DNA of 28,898 bases. Origin: Clostridia bacterium (GTDB lineage: Bacteria; Bacillota; Clostridia; Monoglobales; Monoglobaceae). A model generated the notes under the pieces. That model did no database searches. It saw only the letters and a program-made list of their open reading frames with translations, and was not told the DNA's origin. The stretch covers positions 1 to 28,898 of the forward strand of contig CAAGHZ010000090.1 of assembly GCA_900769795.1 (NCBI GenBank), given 5' to 3'. A program made the position numbers and the translations under genes. Shown here one piece after another: positions 7,299-15,100 of the stretch. Numbering within the stretch: position 1 is the first letter of the stretch; every line of letters starts with the position of its first letter.

Positions 7299-8362
7299 TA
7301 TCTGTCACCTCCGTTTTTATTTGCCGCTTCGATTGATGCAAGAACCTGCTCAGGTGATGGAATCATACCGCCTGTACGGTTGCAAAGTTCTACCCTTGCG
7401 CCGCCTGTTGCAAGTTTTACATCTTCTATCATCTGTCCCATAGAAAGCTCAACAGAAATAAATGTATGTACTTTCTCTGCTGCTGCCTTAAACTGCTTTT
7501 CGGGGAAAGGCCAGAGAGTAATAGGTCTTATCATACCAACCTTGATACCCTTTGCTCTTGCCTCGTTGATGGCGCTCTTTGCAACTCTTGCTGCAATACC
7601 AAATGCCGCAACACAGATTTCTGCATCATCCATCATATATTCTTCGTACATAACCTCATTCTCTTTGATGATTTCATAACGATCATATCTTTCAAAGTTT
7701 GTCTTTTCAAGTTCCTCAGGCGCAAGGAAGAGGGAGTTTACGATATTGTGTTTTCTCTTCATCTCTGTACCTGTTGTTGCCCAGGGCTTTTCAATTGGCT
7801 TCGGGGCTTCATAATCAAGAGAAACTGCCTCCATCATCTGTCCCATTGTTCCGTCGGCCAAAATCATTGATGTCATACGATACTTATCCGCAAGGTCAAA
7901 GCCCTTTACTGTAAGGTCTGCCATCTCCTGAACTGACTCAGGTGCAAGTACTATCATATGAAAGTCGCCGTGTGCACCACCCTTTGTAGCCTGAAAATAG
8001 TCAGACTGTGAAGGCTGAATACCACCAAGACCCGGGCCACCACGCTGAACGTTTACGATAAGTGATGGTAAATCCGCACCTGCAAGGTAAGATAAACCCT
8101 CGCCCTTTAAGGATACACCGGGGCTTGAAGACGATGTCATAACTCTCTTACCGGTAGATGCTACGCCATATACCATATTTATTGCGGCAATCTCGCTCTC
8201 TGCCTGAAGAAATACGCCACCGATTTTGGGCATTCTTTTTGCCATGTATGCAGCAATCTCTGTCTGTGGTGTGATAGGATAACCAAAGTAATGACGGCAT
8301 CCTGCCATAATCGCCGCTTCAGCGATTGCCTCGTTTCCTTTCATTAAAACCTTTTCTGCCAT
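7298..8362 (-). CDS. vorB: 2-oxoacid:ferredoxin oxidoreductase, alpha subunit (VorB-type)
   Basis: The 354-residue subunit shows FGYPITPQTEIAAYMAKR, FLQAESEIAAINMVYGVAS, MTSSSSPGVSLKGEGLSYL and NVQRGGPGLGG, all standard for alpha subunits of the short VorB/KorA type. It binds the substrate and CoA side of the active site with the beta subunit. A GTG nine bases upstream is in frame, but ATG at 8362 is better placed relative to AAAGGTGA. It abuts the ferredoxin-like delta gene and overlaps beta by one base. Proteins of this shape are usually annotated as 3-methyl-2-oxobutanoate dehydrogenase subunit VorB, and the gene context agrees. Confidence 0.93.
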   Translation of the reverse strand: MAEKVLMKGNEAIAEAAIMAGCRHYFGYPITPQTEIAAYMAKRMPKIGGVFLQAESEIAAINMVYGVASTGKRVMTSSSSPGVSLKGEGLSYLAGADLPSLIVNVQRGGPGLGGIQPSQSDYFQATKGGAHGDFHMIVLAPESVQEMADLTVKGFDLADKYRMTSMILADGTMGQMMEAVSLDYEAPKPIEKPWATTGTEMKRKHNIVNSLFLAPEELEKTNFERYDRYEIIKENEVMYEEYMMDDAEICVAAFGIAARVAKSAINEARAKGIKVGMIRPITLWPFPEKQFKAAAEKVHTFISVELSMGQMIEDVKLATGGARVELCNRTGGMIPSPEQVLASIEAANKNGGDR

Positions 8363-8371
8363 TTTCTTCAC

Positions 8372-8578
8372 TCACCTTTCTACCTTGATAACGCAATCAG
8401 GACACATTGTTGCACAGAATGCGCATCCGATACACGCGTCGGGATTTATCGCCTCTACGGGGTGATGTCCCTTTTTATTGATTTTGTCTGCAGCAAGTGC
8501 GAGAACACCCTTTGGGCACGCGCCTACACACAGACCACAACCCTTGCACTTGTCAACTTCGAAGGTTAATACTGCCAT
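8372..8578 (-). CDS. vorD: 2-oxoacid:ferredoxin oxidoreductase, delta (2x4Fe-4S) subunit
   Basis: A 68-residue ferredoxin-like electron-transfer subunit. Two clusters are clearly ligated: CKGCGLCVGACP near residues 11-22 and CIGCAFCATMCP near residues 49-60, both CxxCxxCxxxCP. It would relay electrons between the TPP site and external ferredoxin. GGAGTG lies seven bases before the ATG, and the start follows the stop of the P-loop ATPase gene without a gap (TAA then ATG). Confidence 0.95.
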   Translation of the reverse strand: MAVLTFEVDKCKGCGLCVGACPKGVLALAADKINKKGHHPVEAINPDACIGCAFCATMCPDCVIKVER

Positions 8579-9253
8579 TTACAAGCACTCCTTTACTAAG
8601 TTTTTCTGTATCGATAATGGGTACAGATTTTTTATTTTATTTTCAAGCGGCAGATACAATGATTGCTCCACCGTTGTGTACATAAGCGGTATACCTGTTT
8701 TTTCTGCTATTTCTTCGGCATACTCTGTTGTTTTTAAAACATCCTCCGGGGCTGTTTCCTTGCCGAGGTTTGAGTTGTTTATGATTGAAGTAAACTTTAT
8801 ACGACACGCCGCCTCTATCTCGCGCATAACTTCTATTGCAGAGTCAGCATCTGCCGTCAGCGGTCTGTATTTGTTTACCACGTATATCATCTCATAATCA
8901 TTTTCTTCGACAATACGCTGAGAAACTCTGCCAAGAGCAAGAGCCCCCCTCTCATCGCCGCCCACATCCAAAACTGCGCGCATCGACTTATCATCGGTCA
9001 CTGCATATATGTCCTGTGGAAGGGCGGGTATATCTATATTCGTATTGGCGTACTCAGAGCATATCAGGCGTATTCCCGCTTCTATCAGCAACTCCTCGCT
9101 GTCTTTGGTTCGAAAATACGGATTTACAATATCTATATCGGCAATTGTAACATTTTCGTACTGTTTTTTTGCCTCAAGGGCAAAATTCACTGCGATGTTG
9201 GTCTTGCCGCTACCGTAATGTCCCGACACGATGGTTATTCGTTTGTTGTTCAT
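8579..9253 (-). CDS. P-loop ATPase (MinD/ParA-like SIMIBI class), function unknown
   Basis: The 224-residue protein starts MNNKRITIVSGHYGSGKTNIA, with a Walker A loop (GHYGSGKTN), then ADIDIVNPYFRTKD as a switch I-like region and AVLDVGGDERGALALG as Walker B and switch II. This places it among MinD/CobB-like P-loop NTPases. It lacks the CxxC metal motif of Mrp/ApbC Fe-S carriers. It sits between the acyl-CoA synthetase gene (26 bases away) and the VOR delta gene (no gap), so it is very likely co-expressed with the VOR. Possible roles are maturation or activation of the Fe-S oxidoreductase, or regulation by nucleotide state; neither is shown. AGAGGTGG precedes the start. Confidence 0.85.
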   Translation of the reverse strand: MNNKRITIVSGHYGSGKTNIAVNFALEAKKQYENVTIADIDIVNPYFRTKDSEELLIEAGIRLICSEYANTNIDIPALPQDIYAVTDDKSMRAVLDVGGDERGALALGRVSQRIVEENDYEMIYVVNKYRPLTADADSAIEVMREIEAACRIKFTSIINNSNLGKETAPEDVLKTTEYAEEIAEKTGIPLMYTTVEQSLYLPLENKIKNLYPLSIQKNLVKECL

Positions 9254-9279
9254 ACGCCACCTCTTTTCTGCCTTTTACT

Positions 9280-11565
9280 TTACAGTTTGTTTCTCTGTAT
9301 CTTACCTGTTGTAGTCTTAGGAAGTTCATCCCTGAACACAACAATTCTCGGATATTTATAAGGCGCAGTATGCTCTTTTACATAACTCTGAATTTCTTTC
9401 TTGAGTTCCTCTGTTGGCTCTGTTCCCTTTACAAGAACGATACTTGCCTTTACAACCTGACCTCTTACTTCGTCAGGCGCAGCAGATACTCCACACTCAA
9501 GTACGTAAGGAAGTTCCATAATAACGCTCTCAATCTCAAAGGGGCCTATGCGATAGCCAGATGATTTGATAACATCATCGGCTCTGCCCACATACCAATA
9601 GAAACCATCCTCATCGCACCAAGCCACATCGCCTGTGTGATAATATCCGTCATGCCATACCTCTTTTGTTTTCTCCTCGTCCCTGTAATACTCTCTGAAG
9701 AGTCCGCAGGGCGCACCGTCTGCAACGTTAACTACAATCTCACCCGACTGACCTGTCTTTACGGGGTTTCCGTCAGCGTCTATAAGTTTGATGTCGTATA
9801 TCGGTGCAGGCTTACCCATAGAGCCGATTTTATGGTCGGCACCGGTGAGGTTTCCTATAAGCATTGTGCTCTCAGTCTGACCGAAGCCCTCTAAAATCTG
9901 GAGGCCTGTCGCCTTTTCAAATTGTCTGTATATCTCGGGGTTTAATGCCTCACCCGCAGTTGTCATATGCTTTACGGATGACATATCGTACTTTGATATA
10001 TCCTCTTTTACCATCATACGAAGCATTGTCGGCGGAGCACAGAATGTTGTAATATTATATTCTTTGAACATAGGCAGAATATCCTCTGCGTTGAACCTTT
10101 CAAAGTCATATACAAATGTTGCCGCCTCGCAAAGCCACTGTCCGTAGAACTTGCCCCACATAGCCTTTGCCCATCCTGTATCGGAAATCGTAAAGTGAAG
10201 TCCGTCAGGGTCAACATTATGCCAATATTTTGCAGTATGGAAGTGTCCAAGGGGATACTTATGACTATGAACCGCAATTTTGGGATATCCGGTTGTTCCT
10301 GATGTAAAGAACATCAACAACGCATCATCACCGCAGGCAGTATCCTCTGTTCTGTCACAATGGGTGCTGAAGAGGGTATATTCTTCATCAAAATCTCTCC
10401 AGCCATCCTTCTTGCCGCCAACCATAATCTTGTTTACAACCTGAGGACATTTTTCTATCGCAATATCAACCTGATTTGCAACATCTCCCTTGGCTGTACA
10501 AATAATTGTGCTGATTCCTGCTGCGTTAAAACGATATTCAAAGTCATGCTCTAAAAGCTGATTCATAGCAGGTATCGCAATTGCACCGATTTTATGAAGC
10601 CCGAGCATTGCATACCAGAATTGATAATGTCTGCCAAGAACAAGCATTACCTTGTCACCTTTTTTGATGCCAAGTGATTTAAAATAGTTTGCAGCACGGT
10701 TTGAGCGTTTCCTCATCTCAGCAAAGGTAAAGGTTGTTGCCTCTTTTTCGTTTGATACATAGACCATTGCCGTCTTGTCGGGCTGGTTTTTTGCAATCTC
10801 ATCTACTACATCGTAGGCAAAGTTAAAACTATCTGTGTTTTTAAAGTTAATTGCTGTCGGTGTTCCATTCTCGTTTTCGGTAACATCAACATATTTTTTG
10901 TAAACTCTCTGCTTTGTATCCTTCTTGGCAGGCTTAGCCGATGACTTCTTCGCCGGCTGAAGTTCAGGAATTTCCTCTCCCGTAGGGTTTAAGACAATCG
11001 CATAGAAAATACAATCGCTGCCGTTTACTGCAATCATACCATGAGGGGTGGAACTATCGTAGTATATGCTGTCGCCGGGGCCGAGTATCTCGGTATGGTC
11101 GCCGATTTGAACTTTCAAAAAGCCCTCAACAACAAGGTCACACTCCTGACCCTTGTGGGTGGCAAGTTCAATCGGCTGATTCTGCGCCTCTTCGCTGTAC
11201 TTAGCGCTTACATAAAGAGGTTCTGCGATTCTCTTGCGGAAAGAAGATGCAAGGTTGAAGTATGTCATACCATGCGCCTGATCAATCTTCTGTCCTTCGC
11301 CGCGGCGTGTCAATGTATAGGATTTAAGCGTAGGGCTTGTACCCTCAACAATATCCATAACATCGACGTTAAGCGCAAGAGAGCATCTGTAGAGAAATCC
11401 AAAGTTAAGGTCACGAAGACCCTTTTCGCATGCTATGTACTCATCCTCGCTCATATTCGTCTTTTCTGCCATCTGCGCAGTTGTAAGTTTTACAATCTCA
11501 CGAAGTTCTCGTATTCTCTGCGCAATCTCTTTGATTTTAAAATCAATCTCGGTCATTGTCTGCAT
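9280..11565 (-). CDS. XRE HTH-cupin-acyl-CoA synthetase fusion protein
   Basis: A 761-residue three-part protein. Residues about 10-75 are an XRE-type helix-turn-helix (RIRELREIVKLTTAQMAEKT). Residues about 105-195 are a cupin (THKGQECDLVVEG, then LGPGDSIYYDSSTPHG). A Lys/Ala/Pro-rich linker (200-220) leads to an AMP-forming acyl-CoA synthetase from about 240 to the end. The synthetase motifs are complete: MFFTSGTTGYPK, SDTGWAKAMWGKFYGQW (medium-chain/MACS type), GFGQTES, YHTGDVAW, VGRADDVIKSSGYRIGPFE and the C-terminal catalytic lysine in PKTTTGKIQRNKL. It should activate a carboxylic acid to its CoA thioester. As first gene behind a T-box and before VOR and ilvE, a branched short-chain acid is the likely substrate (inference). 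The start at 11565 has GGAGG eight bases upstream. The HTH-cupin half resembles stand-alone regulators, so the protein may also bind DNA. Confidence 0.92.
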   Translation of the reverse strand: MQTMTEIDFKIKEIAQRIRELREIVKLTTAQMAEKTNMSEDEYIACEKGLRDLNFGFLYRCSLALNVDVMDIVEGTSPTLKSYTLTRRGEGQKIDQAHGMTYFNLASSFRKRIAEPLYVSAKYSEEAQNQPIELATHKGQECDLVVEGFLKVQIGDHTEILGPGDSIYYDSSTPHGMIAVNGSDCIFYAIVLNPTGEEIPELQPAKKSSAKPAKKDTKQRVYKKYVDVTENENGTPTAINFKNTDSFNFAYDVVDEIAKNQPDKTAMVYVSNEKEATTFTFAEMRKRSNRAANYFKSLGIKKGDKVMLVLGRHYQFWYAMLGLHKIGAIAIPAMNQLLEHDFEYRFNAAGISTIICTAKGDVANQVDIAIEKCPQVVNKIMVGGKKDGWRDFDEEYTLFSTHCDRTEDTACGDDALLMFFTSGTTGYPKIAVHSHKYPLGHFHTAKYWHNVDPDGLHFTISDTGWAKAMWGKFYGQWLCEAATFVYDFERFNAEDILPMFKEYNITTFCAPPTMLRMMVKEDISKYDMSSVKHMTTAGEALNPEIYRQFEKATGLQILEGFGQTESTMLIGNLTGADHKIGSMGKPAPIYDIKLIDADGNPVKTGQSGEIVVNVADGAPCGLFREYYRDEEKTKEVWHDGYYHTGDVAWCDEDGFYWYVGRADDVIKSSGYRIGPFEIESVIMELPYVLECGVSAAPDEVRGQVVKASIVLVKGTEPTEELKKEIQSYVKEHTAPYKYPRIVVFRDELPKTTTGKIQRNKL

Positions 11566-11582
11566 TGTATAATCCTCCGTTT

Positions 11583-11862
11583 CAGGGACGAAAAAAGCCC
11601 GCCCCAAAAGATATAATTCTTTGAGACGAGCCGTATGCCCGCGGTACCACTCAAATTGCAGCCATATCGGCTACCACTCTCGGAGTCCAATAACCCCTAT
11701 GCCCTAACGCGGCAATCACGGGGAGGTTCTACTTGCTTTTGCTTTCTTCCTCCCGACTCAGAAGCTACAGCTATCAGGGTTGATTTCAGCGATTTTCACC
11801 AACCATCGCCTCTCTCTAAAAATCAATTCCTGCGCACTCTTCGTCAACGTCTTTGAAAATTT
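11583..11862 (-). ncRNA. T-box riboswitch leader, best-fit specifier AUC (Ile)
   Basis: On the minus strand the leader contains the conserved stem I segment AGAGAG-GCGATGGTTGGTG (within 11789-11820), a specifier region reading GAAATCAACCC (around 11777-11787), and the invariant T-box TGGTACCGCG at 11640-11649. These are followed by a competing terminator. The T-box bulge reads UGGU, which would pair with a tRNA whose discriminator base is A. The specifier can be read as AUC (Ile, 11782-11784) or, shifted one base, UCA (Ser). Bacterial tRNA-Ser normally has discriminator G, so Ile is favoured. Uncharged tRNA would stabilise the antiterminator and switch on the downstream block. Confidence 0.9.
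11591..11632 (-). terminator. Terminator of the T-box switch
   Basis: On the minus strand GCTCGTCTCAAAG pairs, with several G-U pairs, with CTTTTGGGGCGGGC and is followed by six T residues (11591-11596). It lies directly after the T-box antiterminator and 26 bases before the synthetase start codon. Confidence 0.85.
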
Positions 11863-11868
11863 TATCAA

Positions 11869-11897
11869 ATTATATCACATTTCTGATAAAATGTCAA
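11869..11897 (-). promoter_or_regulatory. Consensus sigma-A promoter of the T-box-led operon
   Basis: TTGACA (11892-11897) and TATAAT (11869-11874), both perfect, are separated by 17 bases on the minus strand. The start of transcription would be near 11862, giving a leader of about 300 bases before the synthetase gene. Confidence 0.9.
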
Positions 11898-11961
11898 TGT
11901 ATTTTCGCATATATTTTCATATATATCAGGTGAATTTTACTGTGCATTATCAACTAAACTC

Positions 11962-12048
11962 CCTCGCGTCCCGTCCACAAGGACATATTTTTCGTTGGTT
12001 GTTATAACATAGACTATTTTATCAATTTTATATCTTTATATCGCGAGG
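11962..12048. repeat. Spaced inverted repeat between two divergent promoters
   Basis: CCTCGCG (11962-11968) and CGCGAGG (12042-12048) are perfect inverted copies about 73 bases apart, with AACTC and GAGTT continuing the pairing beyond one or two extra bases. The GC-rich arms stand out in an AT-rich gap between the T-box operon promoter and the esterase promoter. A GTCC-ACAA-GGAC mini-hairpin lies between them. The role is unknown. Apart from these elements and the two promoters I see nothing else in 11,900-12,190. Confidence 0.3.
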
Positions 12049-12115
12049 AGAGTTCTTTCACGCAGGTTTATCAATCTGCACAACTTTTTGCTTTTCTTTT
12101 TGGTTGTTTTTTCCG

Positions 12116-12144
12116 TTGCACAAAACGCCAATCCGTGATATAAT
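12116..12144 (+). promoter_or_regulatory. Sigma-A promoter of the large esterase gene
   Basis: TTGCAC (12116-12121) and TATAAT (12139-12144) are separated by 17 bases, about 50 bases before the start codon of the 1558-residue protein. Confidence 0.8.
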
Positions 12145-12196
12145 GTGGTTTACTCTATGAAAATTTATCTATATAAATATATAAGGAGTGGATGAT

Positions 12197-15100
12197 ATGA
12201 AAAAATTATTATCTCTTTTGCTGGCTGTTATTATGGTATTTTCTGCCTTGCTTCCATCAACTCTCTTGACCTATGCAACAGAATATACCGCTATGCCACA
12301 ATCAGCATCCGACCCTGTCATCGCATGCTGGGGTGATAGTTTGACCTATGGTCAAGGTGGCACAAATGCGCCATATTCATCGTACCCTGCACGCCTTTCC
12401 AACATGACGGGTCTTACCGTGCATAATATGGGTGTCGGGGGTGAAACCTCGGTTACCATAGCGGCACGTCAGGGAGGCCTTGACATTAAACTTACAGAGG
12501 CAGTAACAATCCCTGCCGACACTTCAGAGGTTGAGATTTCTTTCGCGGCATACAATCAAGACGGCAGTTATGCCGGCGTAATTGTTCCGAGAAATGTAAG
12601 CATTGCAGGATGGAACCCTTGCACTATCAATGGCATCGAGGGCACATTATCTGTCAGCGTAAATACCGACGTATCTCCCAGAGTTCTCAACTGGGCTAAG
12701 TTTAAACGTACTACTGCGGGCACAGCAACTGAGGCAGCCATCGGCACAGAAGTAAAAGTTGCAGGACAGGACATCGCAAAGGAAGCCGATATCAATATCT
12801 TCTTTACCGGCACAAACGGTGGTTGGAACGAAAACCACACCAACCCAAGCGACACTCAGTCCGCTGACCTTGTTGCTTTGACCGACAAAATGATTGCCGC
12901 ATCAAAGCCGGGCAGCAAAAACCTTGTTATTGGTCTTACCACAGGCGGTGCTACCTCCTGGTCACAGACCAATGAGGCACTTAAAGCAAAATATGGCGAC
13001 CATTTTATAGATGCAAAGGCATATCTTTCAAGCGCCGAGGTTCTTGCCGAGGCGGGTCTTACAGGCACTGCAACACCCGGCGTTATTCCCTCTGCTTTTG
13101 TGACCGATGATAGTGTACACCTTAACGACCTTGGCTATCATATGCTTGCAAAACTTGTCTATAACAAACTCGTTGACCTTGGCTATGTTGAGGCAAGAAC
13201 TTCTCTTACAACTGTTAAAGAGGCATACACCGAGGCAGACTTTGCAAACGTAAGCGTATCTGCTACAGCGACCAAGGCTATTGTAAAGGGCTTTGGAGGC
13301 AGACGAGGCGACGATGCTTCCATAGAACTGACATACAATGCAACTGCAACAGACCCCTTCATTGACTTTGTAAACTTATCGTCCATCAATACAACTCCGT
13401 TTGCTATTGCAGTTTCTCTCTATCCGGCATCGAATATGCAAAACTTCCGATTTGCAAGGGGCGGCAGCGAGTATCTGAGCACAACCATAACCCCCTCTAT
13501 GCTGAAATTGAATCAATGGAACCGAATTGTATGCTACCACGACCCGACTACCCTTACATCAAAGCTCTACATCAACGGCACAGAGGTATCTACAACCTGC
13601 AATTCTTCCTTTACCACAACAAGGACAAACATTCGTCTGGTAACTTACTTCAATAAGACAAACTCAGGTGCTAAATTCTACTATGACGATATCGCTGTAT
13701 ACAGCGGCAGCACATATGTAAACCCACCTGTTGTCGGCACACAATATACAATTGACGGCAGATATATCAACAAGTGGGGCACTGATACAGTTGCCACACT
13801 TAAGACCAAAATCGGTCTTGGTGCAGACACATATAACATAAAAGTATATAACGCAAGCGGCACACTTAAGCAGGACAGCGAAACTCTTGCTGCAACAGAC
13901 ACCGTAAATATCTGTGACGGAACCGCAGTTCTCGAGAGATACTGCATGGGCTCTGCTACAAGTGCATCCGCAGACGTAACCAACATTGACCATCAGATTG
14001 CATCATATCGCACCGCCGCCCAGCTTGCAACTCTGTCACCACTGTATTACTGTACTACAGGCGAGACAGAAACCGGCGTCGGCGGACGACCAAATACTGA
14101 CGCGGCTGCAAAAATCACATATCTCTCCCAGAGAACAACCAGTACCGGAGCCGTTGCAGAAGGAGAGGACTGTTTCATTGACATTCCTATCCCTGCGGCA
14201 GATACTACCGAGCCCGTGTTTATTACTGTTGACTTGTATCCCAATGAACATTATTCGGGATTTCAGTTTGCATCGGGCGGCAGCCAGGAAATAACAGGTA
14301 AAATTCCCGCATCAGCACTTAAACTGAAGGCATGGAACAGGCTTGGCCTGCTTTATGACCCCACCTTGCTGACCGCGAAGGTTTATATCAACAACGTGCT
14401 TTATAACACATATTCAGCACCAACCGTAAAGGCAATCAATCAAAACAAGTTCAGACTTATAAACTGGCAGAATAAAACCACCGCTAAGAACGAAGTGTTC
14501 TATATGGATAACATTGGTATATTCTCAGGTTCTGCACTTTTGCCGACAATTACCGAATCTTCATTTATGATAAATGACGCGTGGTTATATGATACAATCG
14601 GCGAAACCGTAAACGCACTTGTAAGCGGAACCACCTTAAACGGCTACGCCCTTAAGGTATATAGTTCTGAGGGAACTCTCAAAAACGGAGCAGATACTAT
14701 TGTATCAGGCGATATAATCCGCGTGATGTTTGACGACATTATTATAGAGGAATATTTCGCGGCAGGTCCGCAGCCACCATCTGCTACAACAATCAAAGAA
14801 GCGACGGGCGCAAGTGACTTCTCATCGCTCACAGCATCCTATACCACTGCTTCTGTCGAGTATGGCGTAGGCAACGCAAAAGATGATGACGCTGCACTTA
14901 AGTTTACATTTACCGGCCAACAGCCCGGAGCCAACAATACGATTAAAAAGGGTACAGATGCATATATAAACTTTACAACATCACCGACAGTTCATACAAC
15001 ACCATTTGTAGTATCTGCATCTGTATACATTCCATCTCCTCCTCAGGGCGAGGCAAGTCAGGTATCATCAATTGTTTTTGCAAGAGGTCCCAGTGAGGCT

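Noticed and set aside
7095..7870. Long plus-strand frames opposite the VOR alpha and beta genes
   Set aside because: They lie antisense to strongly conserved genes and resemble no family.
6002..8578. VOR genes as an amino acid fermentation (Stickland) module
   Set aside because: This was the first reading, but the T-box at the head of the operon and the acyl-CoA synthetase favour a biosynthetic direction. It remains possible that the enzyme runs both ways.
11781..11783. UCA (Ser) as T-box specifier
   Set aside because: The T-box bulge UGGU needs a discriminator A, whereas bacterial tRNA-Ser normally has G, and serine has no link to the downstream genes.
12188..12196. GTG start for the large esterase at 12188
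   Set aside because: The GTG is part of the AAGGAGTG ribosome binding site; ATG at 12197 is properly spaced and begins a normal signal peptide. The same logic moves the GNAT start from 17812 to 17803.
12568..12855. Minus-strand open frames inside the esterase gene (also 13664-13993)
   Set aside because: They are shadows of a Thr/Ala-rich coding strand and have no ribosome binding site or recognisable domain.
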